Below, piece by piece: positions 45,621 to 60,829 of a DNA stretch of 64,000 nucleotides. Under the pieces are notes generated by a model. It had not been told where the DNA came from, searched no databases, and saw only the letters and a program-made list of their open reading frames with translations. The position numbers and the translations under genes were made by a program. The DNA comes from Ignelater luminosus (taxonomy: Eukaryota > Arthropoda > Insecta > Coleoptera > Elateridae), in assembly GCA_011009095.1 (NCBI GenBank), contig VTPC01090930.1:118511-182510 (forward strand). Direction: 5' to 3'. Position 1 is the stretch's first letter, and each line of letters begins with the position of its first letter.

Positions 45621-48600
45621 AAAGAATATTTAATCATTTAAGTATGTGTTTTCTTAAGAGCTATAAACAGAAACAGAAAGTTTGCAAAGAAAGATTTAGT
45701 AAAAGAAAGAACGGTACTTTTTCCGTTCAGACTACGAAGAAATAAAACAGTTGTTGCCATATTTCCTTTTTCTAAAGTTTTAAAATACGCAATACTGGCA
45801 TTATTCCTAAACATAGTTTTAGACACTGTGATTTTCTTATAAATAAGATAATCTCGTTTTTAGCAAATGTGTAGGAAGCCGTGCACTTTTTTGAAAAAAC
45901 AAAAGCATAAGCAAACTGATCTCCAAACTAGCCAAAACTTTTCTAATTTAACCGACTTCGTATCTCTTACAATTTCCGAGATCCCAATTGTGAGCATTGA
46001 AATTGGAACACACTGTATTCACAACAGCTTTGCACTCACATACTAGTCTTGCTTAAATCAGCAAACATACAGGATAAATCAAATTTCTTCATAACCTCTG
46101 AAAAGACCAACTCACAATGATGTCAGGTGATGAACCAAGCACTTTGCTTTGCAAAGAGAATATCCAACTTCACCCGCATGTGTGGGAAGCACACTGCGGT
46201 TTTCACAAGAAATTATTTAACGTGGAATTCAAACCACTTGAGTTTTTTTCCAGAATTTTTTTTTACTACGTTTTGGTTACTCAATTACAATCTGTGATTT
46301 TCCATGTAGACCTACTCTTTATGTTTCGAACTTCTTTGTTTCGGTTTTGTTCATAGAGTTTCTTTTGCTATTCACGGGAAAGAATTTGTTTGCTATTTTT
46401 ATACCAAATTCTATTTTCTCACCAAGTTTCATTCGTCTTCTGGTAATGTTTTAAACATTTTACATGAAATTAAACGTTATATCTCATACTGCTGTTGTTA
46501 GTTGGTAATAAACTGCTTTGTTGATAAAAGCTCATATTTTTGTAGCAGTCTTTGAAGAGTACTTTGTAAGTACAGTCTTATCCAGCAAATGAATCAGGTA
46601 GGAATTACATTAGATATTACTTGTGAAATAGTAGTTTTCATAAGCAGTAATTTACTTAAGATCAAGTGCTTATTATAGGGAGTACCTACCGTAGGTACCA
46701 CAACTCTTACCTAAAATATTTGATATTGTTGCAAAAAAATCACTCTAAGGAAGTTTTCAGTTCAGTTTGGTAGTCAGTATGCAGTCACAATTAGTAATTA
46801 CAACACAATCAGAGACATTACGTGCATATAGAAAAAGCACTTTGACCTTCGCGCGGTCAAAATACCCCGACAATTTAAAGCAATTATTTTGCTAAAAGAA
46901 ACATTCAAACAATGAAGAAATGTATTGCATGTACTGTTAAAATCTAAGACGAAATGTTTTGCGCTAGTCTGTAATATCGACTGCTGTACTGAAACATAAG
47001 TTATTATTACTTTAATTCAGTAAGTACATATGTACGTTTAGCTTCATAAATTTCATTTATTTCAGTCAGTTCTTTAAACTAAAATAACATAGGTAAGTAT
47101 TTTGCTATGATTCACGTTTATAATAGATTTCAGAAACTGTTTTGTTCAAAATTATTTTTTAAAATTAAGTCAGATGAATATAAAGCCGTAGAAAGATAAT
47201 GTAGCATTCAATGGATAAGGTAGAAAAAAATGTTGTATTTAGCATCATCAATAATTCGGAATTTGAATAAGCGCGTTAATTCAAAAACCCTTTCATTTAA
47301 AATAAAATTGCGTAACATTTTATCCTGGTATCTTTCAGTTTCGTTGTAGGTATCTTTCACGAAAATGCTTATCTGCGCCCTGAAATACACAAGGGGTTTA
47401 GTACAAAGGACGGGGGTTTTTCGGATATTTCAGCTTATATTTAGAGGTATTCGAGATAACTTTAAATATTCGTGCAGTAGACCAAATAAATACCTTTCGA
47501 TTTACACTTTTTAGGGCGATTTTACTCCCAGAACATTTCATCTGCGGTTTGTAATACCCCAATGCGCTCCTTTTAACCGCAAAACATCAAACGAGTTTTG
47601 AATATTGCACATTTTATCGAAATGTTTTAATTTTAATTCGATGATTTCTATGCAAAACATATTTACAGGTGAAAAGAAACTTTAAGCATTTTCACTAGTA
47701 ACTTTTTCTAAATAAGAAAAAGGCTCGTCAAAGCTCATCCAGTCCTATCTTCCTCTCTCTCGCTCTGATATTTTGATTATATCTGAATGAACCACAAGAG
47801 AATTCTTCAGCTCAAAAGCAGGAATGCATCAACTATTCCCGATACCTGAGGCTTGTTCTCGTATGAGTCCTAAATATCCTGCAGGATCAAAGGGTTCAAA
47901 GGAGCCACCGCGAGGTAAACTATGCGAAAAATTAATATCTAAACCGACGATTATTGTGATTGCCTGCTTTCCCTCGGCAAATTATCTTGTTTAGGTATTG
48001 CGTGCTTTGTTATACAAGCTTGAGGTTAATTTCAAATCTAAATGCTACGATTATTGTATGAGAAGTTCTCAAAAGGTAAAAAAATACAGTTACATGGACA
48101 GCTATGCTAAATATAACGTTTATTAAAAAAGAAAAATTACAAAAGATCTTACGAGAAAATTAATTTAAATTACTATTGTTTATTTATTATTTTAAGCTAC
48201 TAGATAATAATTAAAAATTTTTAATTTCTATCTTACAAATTAAAAAACCTTTTGTTACTTGATACTTTTTAAACAAGAGAAAAATTCCAAGTCTGACGAG
48301 CCAATTATACACAAGGAGAACTCTTTGTAAGGAAAACAAAACAAGCAAAAGGAAAGAGAAAAATAAACTTATTATTTGTTTAGCAATACACAAAAACTTG
48401 CAATAGTAATTATAAGAATTTCGGAATTGCCATTAATTACGGAAAGTCGATAGTCGTTTGAGTCATCGGGAGTCGGACTGAATTCCTCAAATTTATCACG
48501 GGCATATGTTCATGCGCTCATTAGACCGGTGCCGACAAAGGGTAATTTTGGCAATCAACTTCGGTCTCTTTTTGTCTGACATAAACAGCGATCAATCTAT

Positions 48601-51259
48601 CTGTTCAAGTATTCAAAACCTTCTATATAATTGAAGACAGTTACTAATAAGTAATTTTTTAGTTCCACCAAGATTCTTCTTCTTTCGATGTGTTTAGGCG
48701 GATTTAATGAATGCATCGGGCTATTTATTAAAAAAAGGAAAAAACGTTCTTTGTCTGAAACAGAAATATTGCTTTTCATCATCAATATACAGACAAATTA
48801 GTTTCATTTTGTGTTCATCAGATAACTCAATTTTTATTTTTTAATCTAAAGATAGGTTTTTTCCTATAATTAAATCAAAATCATCGATTGCTTGTTCTTA
48901 TAGTTTGGAAATCTAGTACATACAAGGAATTCATTTCGGTCATTACAATTTTGTTTTAATCTTTGAAATGTACTTTTAAAAAATGGTGTTCTCGAATCTT
49001 GCAATAATTAGAAAAATACAATAAACTGCATGCTTTAATATCCTCCTACATGCCAATATACGAGGGACCGCAAATTAGTTATATGTTAGAAGAAAAGTTC
49101 ACAGAATAATAAAAACATTTTTATGTCTCATCCCTTTCAGAAAATGATACGACGCTTTCTTTTATATTTTTCTGAAAGTGTTATCGGACGCTTCATGCTG
49201 ACGTCACACTCCCACAGATTTGCTAGTAAGTACACTGAAGGGATCTTATTAAGAGATACAAAGTTGATTAAATTACTTAAAAATATTGCCTGTTTTTGAG
49301 ATTACTTCGTTGATGATTTTGATTTTTCAAGCAATTTCATTATGCAACTTATAATTAGATAAGTTATGAAAAAATGCAAAAGAAATGATTTATAAAAAGA
49401 AAAGCAACTTTTCACGTTTGGTTCTTGTTTTACTATAAGATTTAAAAGTTTTTCATCTTAAATAAAAACGCCTGTCGGATTTTAATACTGTGGAATAGCT
49501 TGTTTAAGTTCTTTTTGTTAACGTAAGGTTGTACATAGATACTCTTTTAATTTCAAAGTTATCAAATACAAAAAGTTTTTCATTTGAAACTACATGAACT
49601 CTGTAGTGAACTTTCTCATTCGGTATGCAATAGAGTTAGTCACAGCTTGCATTGAATAAATTACTGAATATTTGTATGAAGTGTTTAAAAGTCCCATTCT
49701 GTCTAATAAACCATGACCAATCTTTCTTTGACTTCTAAATGAAGTATTTTGTAGTTTTACTAAAGTTTGAAGATAAAGTGTTACTTATCTTAACAAATTT
49801 CATTAAATGAAAAATCAAGTGTGTATCGTCGCTCGTTAACGGTAATCATAAACTTGATTCTTTTGTTTTTCTTCCTAACAAAGATAACTTACTCAGCAAA
49901 GGCTGTAATAATTGTATACTTCGATTTTCACATAAAGTCCTATTTGTTCAAGAGCAACGAAGATTGGCTATTTAATAATATCAAAACTCAATGGATGTGC
50001 TACTTGAAACAATATTGCTAATAAATTCTGCATTATAGGAAAACTGAAAGCAATTACAAAAACGCGCTTTTCACATTCCTGTTGAGTTATTTAAGATTCT
50101 TCCTTTTCTCCTTCCTTTTGCTTTCAAGAGGTATAATAATTTATGCTTTCAGCAAATATCTAAGAAGTGATAAAATTTTCTAAAAGAAAAAGCATCAATA
50201 AATTTTTCTTAATAACAGGAGACTTTCTGTTGTTTAATCTACAAGACCCCTTCGGCATACCAGATACAATCAACTGTATGTATGTGTAGATTCAACCAAA
50301 TGTTCCACATTTTATCCAGAAATCTATTCTGCTTTTTAATCATAAAATTCTATTGTTAACGTCAACTTTGAATATACCAGTACAAATAAAGCCGCTTCAA
50401 GTGCCCTTTCTCCTACCCAGCATTCCACGCCGCCGTGTGAAACCTTCTTAAGAGAAGCAGTGATTCAAGGGAGTTAATAGCTAATGGTCAAGTTTCGGCC
50501 TTCCAGCAGTATCATACATCACCTCCTACGACAATGACCAAAAATCTTTAGTGGTTTACAGTGGAGAATTCTGCAGATTGGGATAGATAAGTTTAATATA
50601 GGACGCTGCTTTTGTCTTCTCTCAGTCTTTCCTTTAAAGGTACAGCAAACACAACAAGCTCCCTTCTATATTCCCATTGTATCTTTTTTTTAGATGAGCA
50701 CAATAGAACTTGGAAGATTGCTTGGTTGAAAGAAGGCTTTTGACAACACATTGGTTAATGAATTTATGATGAAACACCAAATCTCGTAAAAAACCATATC
50801 AATAGTTTTTGCTTTTGCAGAATTAACCAAATACAATTTGTATGCAAAACAAAAGAATTTAATTTAACTGGATATAGATATCGAAAGTGCTGTTGGTTAA
50901 GCTTTGTTTGGTTAGTTGGTTAGTTAGACAAATAAGCCCAAAAGCAATAAATTCTTGGGTGGATAACTTCCCAGAATCTTGCAATCTGCCTTTGATGCTT
51001 CTAAAGAAATTGTATAGTAATAGCATAAATTATTTTTTGTTTTGAAAAGAAAAGTGTACAAGACTTGCCTTAGTCCTGCTATAAGTATTTACTTAATTAT
51101 TGTCCTAATTTAAAAAAATCTTCACTTTAAAGATATCATATTTAAATTTTGAAAACATAGACTTAACTGGAAACTCAATTACATAATACCCACTTTTGTT
51201 ATAAATTACATTTCGGCCAGTTCTGGCTATAAATAAGTAAATCACCAATCTTAGTTGAT
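45621..51259. other. AT-rich intergenic DNA, no supported gene
   Basis: About 5.6 kb with ORFs of at most 79 codons and no recognisable motif. A more balanced-composition stretch at 48420-48560 stands out slightly but has no assignable content. Confidence 0.4.
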
Positions 51260-51319
51260 ATGAGTGCAAGTATCCAATATGGTGTTTATCTTTGTACTGA
51301 TAGCTTCAGTACTGTGTCG

Positions 51320-52060
51320 TATTTATTTTTTATGGCCACTTCTTTTATCAAAACACTAAAGGTACAAGAGAGAGTATTTTTACTAAGACGAGTGTATAAT
51401 GCCTTGGGGCACACGAACAGAGATAATGTGATCAAGCATTTGGTAAATAAAAATTACAAAAGAAATGTGATCTATGGTATCATCTAATACTTATATGAAG
51501 TCCAGTTTTCAGAAAAAAAGAAATAAGTGAATGACCCCGAAGTCAACAAATCGTGAAATACTCGAAATTACAAGAATGAAAAAAATCACAGTTGGCATGT
51601 TTTTGCAAAGACTGAAGAAAATTTGGTGTTTCATGACATATTACTGCTTAGAATATAAAGAAGCAGAGGTTTGGAGTATTTCAAGAGATAAAAGGATCCT
51701 GATTGTAGTGACAAATAAAGCAACAAAAATTCTGATCAAGTGCTTGCGTCTTGTAAATAGTTAAAAAAGCAAAATTTTTGATGGTCAGAAATACTTTCCA
51801 TTTAGTAATTCATCACTGTGATCTTTATTTCGATAACAAAGTTGAATTTACATGTAATATCAAATTATTTGGAAAATCTAAATTTAAAAAAAAACAATAT
51901 CAGCTGCAGTTTCTGCAAATGGTGTGTCGAAGTCATATTTGAAAAATAGCTATGTCCATGAACAGAGATGTCTACATGAGAAAATGCTCTCCAAAATTAA
52001 AAACATAAATTTTGTAATATCTTTGCTTAACTAGTAATGTCTTTATAATAAAAGTAAAAT
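51320..52060 (+). pseudogene. Mariner-like (IS630-type) transposase, decayed
   Basis: The first frame (51330-51487) has the helix-turn-helix-like segment KVQERVFLLRRVYNALGHTN, then RDNVIKHLVNKNYKRNVIYG. The second frame (51531-51764) has PKSTNREILEITRMKKITVG and MFLQRLKK, fitting the second DNA-binding half. Later frames give IFDGQKYFPFSNSS (51775 on), where the family has D-D-E-K-Y-F, so a catalytic Asp is probably Gly. Then come ISAAVSANGVSKSYLKNSYV (51900 on) and HEKMLSKIKNINF. This order fits a Tc1/mariner-superfamily transposase of the W-x-A-I-S-x-x-G-x-S-x-P-Y type. The last part of the catalytic domain was not found. Multiple stops and frameshifts make it non-functional. Confidence 0.55.
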
Positions 52061-53299
52061 TATACTCTTGCTATTGCTCTGTTTTCTATATTTGAACAAA
52101 GAGTGGTGATTTACTTTTGTGACACTCGTTATACAAAATTAAGATACTTACCATACAGGTTTCGTACAGTTAAATATAATTATTTTTAAAGATTAAAGCA
52201 AAGTCGACTGAGTGTTGCGATTTTCAATTCTTGCTGTTACGGTCAGATTTTAAGAGCTAAACAACCCATGCGATTCGGCTACCGTAATTGTATGTGTATT
52301 CAACAGTGTATAATCTGTCAGAGCTTGCAGTATGGCACACGCCAGTGGTGCTAGATTTGATGAAATATTTTCTTCTTTCTAACTACGTAACGTATTCTAC
52401 AAAATTTTCGTTTTTTCTACTCAATATTGGATGTTTCCTGACATCTTTCTGTTTCATTTTCGACCGTTGCAATTGATCCCTTGTCGGGCAGATTTTGCGC
52501 ATCCATACATGAATTTGCTTGACTTAGCAGCGGATGGTCACTTACCATAACTTGACATAATAACAGATTCACTGTAGCAACTGCTTTGAAGTTACACATT
52601 ATATCCTTGGCTCCTGGTTTATTCTGTAGTTTTATTTTGGTTGTGTAACCATATCTGCTTTATTTGCCCAGCTGCTACTCGCATTAGAACTCTGAATTAT
52701 ATAGGCTGTACTGTTTTTATCAACAGCCTTTCGCAAAATCACATTACAGAGAAAGACAGTGAACTGTTTTATCAAATTAATTGTTAAAAAGATCTCCCCA
52801 ACATCATTTCTGCTAAGACAACACCCTAGTTATATTTACTCTCTATTCAAATCAATATTGACTCAAAAGGTATGTAATAACATGATTTATTTCTAGCAAG
52901 TGCACATTTACTTCAAAAACATAATTTCGAGGAGTAAGAAAGAAAGGTTCTTTACATTTCATAAACTCTTGCTAAGCTGCTATTTATGTTTTATACTAAT
53001 TTCATGCATTTTTGCGTCATACTCCTTGGGCTTTATTAGAAATAGTCACAGAGTTGTCCGACTACATATCAAGCAACGCTTATTCTTTGTACCTCCTCCT
53101 TTATGGAAAGGCAGCTTGTAAAGATAGCTAAAAATGCAATAATATGGTGCTGTCAGTAAGTACTGCCAATCATCGGATTCATCGATGGTTGTTTAGAAGT
53201 ATCTATTATTAAGTTTATGCAGTACATTATTTGTTTTAGCATAATTTTTTCTGAATACTTTCCGATTTTTGCACTTTTTTCCAGTTAATAACTTTCAGT
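52061..53299. other. Intergenic DNA, no supported gene
   Basis: Short overlapping ORFs on both strands near 52288-52600; none recognised. It may hold further decayed parts of the adjacent transposon. Confidence 0.35.
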
Positions 53300-53650
53300 T
53301 TCTGCAAGTTTTCAAGTAATTAAACCTTTAATCCATGTCTAAAAGTTTACCTTTTTTCCTTTTTGTAATCAATGTTCAGAGTTTTACTACTTTCTCTGCT
53401 CTGGATCTATCCATTCGTTTCGTGTGTCCTAACCATCGGATTCTTTTTTCTTATGAAGATAGTAATTATTTCCTAATATTCCTTGTTTATTTCCATAAGC
53501 GTTCAGTTTTCCGCCTCGTATGTGATTTGCGGTCTTATTAGCGTTTTATACAATTTCAGTTTTGTGTTTTGAGATAGTTCTTTACTCATAATGGTTTTCT
53601 CGTTTGTATAAAATGCTTTGAAATCTCCATTGACTCTGTTTAAATTTTGT
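53300..53650 (-). pseudogene. Endonuclease-reverse transcriptase (RTE/Jockey-like) tail
   Basis: The minus strand reads KLKLYKTLIRPQITYEAEN (about 53560-53500), then in another frame KRIRWLGHTKRMDRSRAEKV (about 53455-53395). The pair (Y-K-T-L-I-R-P-x-x-T-Y-x-A-E, then R-x-R-W-L-G-H-x-x-R-M) is diagnostic of the C-terminal part of insect non-LTR retrotransposon polyproteins. The Trp of the usual AETW is a stop. RT catalytic motifs upstream are missing, so this is a 5'-truncated, decayed copy. Confidence 0.65.
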
Positions 53651-56600
53651 AGCTGTAACTAGAAAAGGTGTCATCTAACTATGAAGAAAATCTAGTTTAA
53701 ACAATATGTTAGAGAGATTATTTCTTCTGGAAAAATCTACTTACTGTGTTTTGTTTTGGTAAATGAGAAGAAAAAATGCTATGATAAGTCATTTGAAGTA
53801 ATGCCGATTCCTGTGTTTTTCTAACTAAAGTTGCCCATTGTAAAGCTTAAGTAAAGCTTAATTCCGATAACATTTTAGTTTCAAAATAAATACATTCAGT
53901 TTAAAACAATATTTATACACTGCGTCCCTCATGCATAGATTGTTGATTTTAATAAATAACCATAGATTTGTACTAAATTTTGCATCAAAGTATTATTAAA
54001 TACAAGAAACCTAATTTTGATGTCAAGTATCAAGTTGACAATTATATAATCCTTTTGTAGTGGCAACCAAACTTTTTTACATAGATAACCCACCTTGTAT
54101 TGTGTTACATTTTTGGAAACTGCTCTTCTAGATCTCCGCAAACTACCCATCACTGTAGACTCAAAATTATGACATTAAGGTCAAATTATAAATCTTTATC
54201 GAAGTTCAACAGCATAGAAGCAATTATTACAATAATCGTTTTCATGCAGTTGAACCTCAGACAAGATTGGAGCTTGTTGGTAGTTTGCCCTAAGTAAGAA
54301 ATAGCGCATAGAGATTCTAATCATGGGCCAGAATAGTGACAGAACACGGAGTAGTATGTTGTTTTTTCTTAATTAAGATATCTTTTTGACTTTTTGTAAC
54401 CATTTCTAATCAGAACTACATAAAACAGTTGAACAACACTTACGCTGCATGTGTCAGGAGTAAGATCCCTAAACTAAACAATGGTGGATAAATAAAAAAA
54501 CACACTAACTCATGTTACTCCAAACACAGTAATTGCAATCATGTAGGTTTACAGAAGTTTTCTGTAAAGAAATACTATTCTAGACAAAAACAAAGCAAAT
54601 GACTATCCATTTACTGTGATTTTAATTGGTTCGTACAAATTACTGTGTTATTGTTAAGCAGAATCAAAACATTAATGCAGTTACTGCGTTTGTAAATGAT
54701 AGTATTTCCGGATCAACTAACATTTGAACCATTTTGAAAGTAGCGAAGAATCCGGTCAATAGGGTAAGTGTCAAGGTGAGAGTATCTAAAAAATGTGTCT
54801 GCTACTGTGCTCTTTCTTGGGGTAGCCCCATGAATCTTTGTCTTAGTCTTGTCATAGTTTCCAGATCTTAGCTTGGTTTGCGAAACTCATCCTATATATA
54901 TGTACTGCATCCAGGATTGAAAGAATTCTGGAAATAATTTAAGCTTTTTTTTAATCTTTGCATAATACTAATATCTAACAAAGGGTTGAATGCAAGAAAA
55001 GTCGATTATAATTATTATATTATAATAAAATAACGTTGGTCTTAGTCTTGGCATCTTTGGTATTATTACCAAGACAAAACAGAATATTCACTATTTTCTT
55101 AAAGCTCCGCTTTTGTTTTCCTACAAATCTACCAGTACTTATCTTCTTTATTGCAAGTTGTAGCTTTTGCTTTAAGTTACTTGTTTTTGAAATGGTTTTC
55201 AAAAAACATAAAAATTGATATAATCTATTGAACTTAGTAAACCTACATACTTTTCATAAAGTTTTTCTTTTTTTGGGTTTATTTCCAAATCAATGTTTTG
55301 GACAATTAAACCGGCCTCTGTTAACAATTGAAAACTTCTAACATTGATTATAAACTTTCTCTCTCGTTTCAGGTTTGTTTCTTTTGAATAGAATTCCTTC
55401 CAGTGTCTTTTTGCAACTATCCAAATGGCTGTATTTTATGATCAGTATCACTTTTCTACGGAGCTTTATTTGGAAGGACATCTTTGTGGAATCAGGTGGA
55501 CACTAGCCTTACATTTATTTTTTTGTCATGTAAAGATGAAATTCCTACTAAATAAGCGCCAGACAATACCGTTAGTACATATTCCAAAACGGTATGACTG
55601 TATGCTGTTGGTTTCTATACTAGTAGAACACTTTAGTTGTCTATCAGCTTTGACCACCTATGGTATTTGATAATATAATATCAATCTAACCATGGTCTTG
55701 GGGAGATCAGCTTAGCAATGATAATTTCTAAAAATATTTTTAGATAATAATCTTAAATATTTGTTTCACTTTTAGAATTCTTATGCATAGAGCCTAAAGT
55801 CCTATAGTTGCCATCTTGTCAACAACAAATGCTGGAAAAATTCTAAACTCAAGTAATTTTTGGAGCCAACTACATACGTGTCACAAGTGGTTAATGCTTT
55901 CCTAGTATCAGATCTGGAACAAGGTGAATATTTCATATGGAATCAAAAAAAAATAGTGAAGAGGTTATATTAGGTTCGATTCACTTGAATACAGTTGCAC
56001 AATAGAACTGCAGAAATAATAGTGATAATGAATTAAATGCATTTAAAATTACTATTTTGTTGGAAGGTACTCTATAAAATGATCTACAATAATCACTAGT
56101 TTTAAAATTATTGTAACAGACCCTATAATTATTTGAGTCAATATTACAACGGCTATCAAGAATTTCCTTTCTTGTGTTTCGTCTATTTGCCTATTGGTTT
56201 CCACATGAACGAATGTAAATAAGTGGTGTGCTACGTTTTATATCGTTACACCTGTGATCAGATTAATTTTAACAGCAAAATTTAAGCTAGACGCATTGTT
56301 ATTCATGCTTGATATGTTAAGATTTAAATAAGCACAATAATGATGATCAAATCGTATTGATAATATTTTCGACCACAATTGTGTAAAGAAAAAAGGTTTG
56401 TTTTGTTCGTTTCAGTCCACAAAAAAGCCAGTATAAATCTAAAAATAGAATTCATCATTACAACCGCAAGGCAAGAAAAAAAAACGTAATCACAGTGAAA
56501 TTTCATCTTTTGTTACAATATCAGGGAATGAACCGACGATAACTAAAATACAATAAGCGGGTGAAATGTGTGATTTTCGTGGGAACCGAGGTGGTGTTAA

Positions 56601-59600
56601 ACGTCTCGTTCCTCTTCTAGAACAGCAGTATCGGTTTGGTTTATTTCGGCACCAAGTTGGCAGAATTGGGCACCGGTTAACTACATTCCACCATAACACG
56701 CAATATTTCGCTAATTGAAACGTCCGTGAAGACATATTTATAATTGGAACCGGAAATATATTTGAAATAAATAAGACTCTACGCGATTTATTTCCGTATA
56801 TTTAGCACCGCAATATGTGAAATCAACATGCAAGCTAGGTGTTTATTATAAACGCACCGGGTTTTAGTATTTTATGGATCAAACTTTGGGTTTGGAGTTT
56901 TTTTTTTATTTTCTGAAGTTTGTATAATTCGTGATACTTCTGTGTTTTGTAAACAACGACTAATTTATTTATTATGATTAATTACTATCATTATGATTAT
57001 TATCGTTTTATTAATGTTTACATGTTCAAATAAACCTTTGTTTCAGAATTCAAAAATCATCCTCTCAATTACAATGTTACTCATCTAAATATTGTATTGT
57101 TGTAATTTACCTAACGAAAGGATTTTCCAGATTTAAATTGACTCATGCCCAAAACAATTATTTATCTATTAAATAAAATTGAAAATAATAGCGACTTGCT
57201 AGAAAACGGGAATTAGCAGTTTGATAAGTTGCACGACGAACCGCATTGGAAATACAAAATTATAGTATGTGATTAAAAGAGTATAAACCAGCGTTTATTT
57301 CTATTATCTTCTAGCCCATCAAATCCATTTTAAATTATTGTTTTTCAATTAAATAATAACATACCTTTTATTATATAAAGGACAATTTTAATTTACGTGA
57401 CATTTTGGAACGGTACCGTTGTGATTACTTTCACTTTAAAAGGGAAATTCCTTTTTGAACACTACGAGACTAAGAGCTCATCTAACCTAGACTAACTTAA
57501 CCTCTTAACTAAGGATGATTCATAAGATGTGTAGTTATATATTAAAGGTATTTCAGTGACATATAATTAACATTAAAAACATAACATTTTGATGCCTTCC
57601 CACATATTGCAAAGTTTGAATTTGCGAAATCAATAAAAAAAAAGGCTGCGAGGGTTCAGTTCAAACTATAGACATTTTTGTGATCCACGCCACTACTATA
57701 TCAAGATCAAAATGATTTCGTAAACTTGACATTCTTTCTGAATCGCACTCATTTTTCTTTTGAATACTGTCAAGAATTCGATAAATGAAAGAAATTCCTT
57801 GATTTTTCTGAAAATCCTTGCCTGACTGTATTAAGCTCATGAACTTTATCTATAACAAAATTTTTTTGCCAAGCTTAATATTATTATTTTGAGACGTTCT
57901 ACAATAAGCATTTATACAACTTTAGAGTTGTACAACAAGCAGCCAAATATCTTTCCTATTATTTTACAAAGAATAAGCAATATATGAGATATGCTTAGAA
58001 AGGTACAATAAATCTGAACAAGGAATATGGTCTTTATCAGGGACAAGATTGAATTTTGAGAGAGAGCTGATGAGTTTAGTCCTATAACCTGCCATTCGGA
58101 GTTCAATAGTCGAGCCACAACCAGATATTTTGTAGACAAGTTTTGGTAACATTTAAAGGTAGGTAAATCAGACATAATAAGATCATTATCATTAAGAGAT
58201 TTAGTTTTAAATTTAGCGACAAATCAAACGGTTTTGTCTGTAAAAAAGTTATATGTGAATATCAGAGTCAGTGCTCATATAGAAGATCATTATTTGTCAT
58301 TTTTGTTATCTTTTCCTCTTAAGTTTAGTTAGTTTTGGTTTTAAGAATCCTTTCATGTGATGCTTATCGCACATTGGACGCCTCTTGGCTTCTTATTGTA
58401 GTATCTCAGTGAATATCCATATTATAGTGTGACAGCTTTTTATGTTAAAACGCGTAGGTACTAACTTTATTTCTCTCGAAACTATATTTCTACCTTCATC
58501 CGCAAGAGATCTTTACCTTAGTGATTTTCTTGATATTCTTCTTTTCCTTTTAGTGTGTTATCTATTTAGGACTTTCCATGTCGATGTTCTTCGGCAATTT
58601 TCTATACTTACCTAACCACACATTAGGTATAAGTTTCTTGGAATGGAGTTTCATCTGTTTGTCTTCAAAGTTACTGCAGAGCACCTGTTCCCAGTGCAGT
58701 TCGAGTTCACCCTATGTTGGCGGCGTAGGCACCCGACTGCTCGATCTCTTTTTCCCTAGCGCTGTCTGATGGACGTTTATACTGGGGATAGGTTCGACTG
58801 TTGTCATCAGATGTATGCTCTCTTTGTTCTCCTGGTGGTTCCGGTTACAAAATGCCGCACAGAGAAGTATTTTAATAATAAAGCTGACCAAGAACAGAAT
58901 TTAATAGTAACACTAGGTAAAATGTATATGGCATTTTTATAAAGATTGATGATTACCTTACCAAATGTTTTTTACTAGATAATACTCTAACCTCTCACTT
59001 TTAAACACTCAATTTCAAAGTTTACCAAAGTTAACTTATACTTATAATCCGCAAAAAGATCTTTTAAAATTTGTGCAACGATCTGCGTATAATTTTTATG
59101 GTAAGCGCTCAACATACTTTTTTGACCATACTCTAACCATTTTGAGTGAAATACCGATTCTGGTAACTGGTAACAAGCAGAATTTCCAGCAGTAAATTGT
59201 TTATTTTCGAAAAGGTTTTAGTTTAACTTCCAAATACTTTCAAGTAACATTTTTGCCATCAATGTGTAGCTTAATACATCTTTGTTAATGTTCAATAAGA
59301 AAGATTTGCAGAAATTCGCGATTTGCATATATTTTTTTTTCTTATTAGTTGACAACTTTGACAGCCCATATTTTAAACTATCTTTATCTTTGCGTTTTTT
59401 GGCATTATGACATTATACAACACATTTGTCAGGTATATTACATTATGACAGCTTTTTGCTATTCACTTCGCATTTACATCTATTTATAAAAGTTTAGATT
59501 TTATTGTTATTTTGCTTTAATGATTGTCATTGGCATTAGCAGTCTTTTTTTTCATGATTTTATAATTTCTACCAAGAGTTTACATTAAAGATCTCTGTGT

Positions 59601-60829
59601 TTGAATATCACTAAAGCCGTTTTACAGGCAACTATATAGTTTTTATTAGTATATTTGCGCACTTTTCCTCTCAGTATCTACTATAAAGTATTTGTGTTAT
59701 TAAACAGATATTTTTCTAATATTTAATTGGCGCGAGATTAGTAGGTTTTTCGATCACTAAAGTCCCTAGCCTAGTATGGCCACCGTTTAATTTGTCTATT
59801 AGCTTGCTCTGGGATTTTGCGGGCAACCGTCTGCTTGCCACTAGATGTCACGCCGAATCGTCATCGCGATTACCATTTTACGCCGAAACCTGCTACCACC
59901 AGCAACGACCCTTTGATTCCCTGTAATTTTATCTTATCCTTATCATTATCTATTTTGCTACAAAATCAGCAGCACAACACCTTGCTACTCCTAGCTACCG
60001 TACTTTGACCCATGACAAAGAACTATAAACTAGCCCACTGCTAGCTTGCTGCCATCTCGTCTTCACTTTTTACTTTCTATTGATTATTTCTTGATAATTG
60101 TTCTTTTGTTCTTTTCGTATGACTAAACAAAGCCTACGAATTTTCCAGCTTCATGTTTATGTTGCCATTTATTCTAAGTAGTATTGTAATCTTTTTAGTT
60201 CGTTTTGAATCCATCTCATTTGATCAATTGCTATTAATAACTTTTCGTTTTTAATTGGGTTATCATTGCTTAGTATTAATTTGATTTGGGAATAATCTGA
60301 CATTAACTAATGGCTCATATCACATTCGTTTAAAGAAAAGCTGTGTATGTAATCATCGTTAGATCTTTGTTCCTAAAGAGTCAGTGACCACTTTGAAACT
60401 ACATCCTCTCTAGCCAAGATGGTGATGAGACAAATGAGCGCCAGTAGGCATAGATTATTGAAACGAAATCAATCTAAGAAGAGAAATTCAAGAAGCAGTT
60501 AATTTCCATTTAAGAACATTTACAGGCCAGGAAAATGTAGCAGGAAGATTAACCTACAAATTTTATTAAAACAAAGGTAACGTGGAAATTAAATGAGAAA
60601 TAATGAGGAAAAAGCAGAAATATCAAACATTCAACCAGAGCACATCTTTTCGATCTATTTTATTGTTGTTAGTAACATCAACATTATTTGAGACTGTTCC
60701 TAAAGCCATTGGGACTAATTGTTATTAGAAGTCTAGAGTTTGGAATAAACATTTAGAAACATAAAGAGTGCATTAGAAAAGCCAATATAAAGAGAAAGAC
60801 GGTGTGTGTTCAAAGAGGGCTCTTTTGGC
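53651..60829. other. Intergenic DNA, no supported gene
   Basis: About 7.2 kb without a recognisable gene. Three patches are less AT-rich than their surroundings and read openly for 60-80 codons: 56500-56720, 58660-58860 and 59790-60010. None shows a known domain, start context or splice structure that I can defend. Confidence 0.4.

Noticed and set aside
55020-55670. Open readings with piggyBac-like words such as MAVFYDQ
   Set aside because: Similarity is limited to a few residues and the catalytic motifs are absent.
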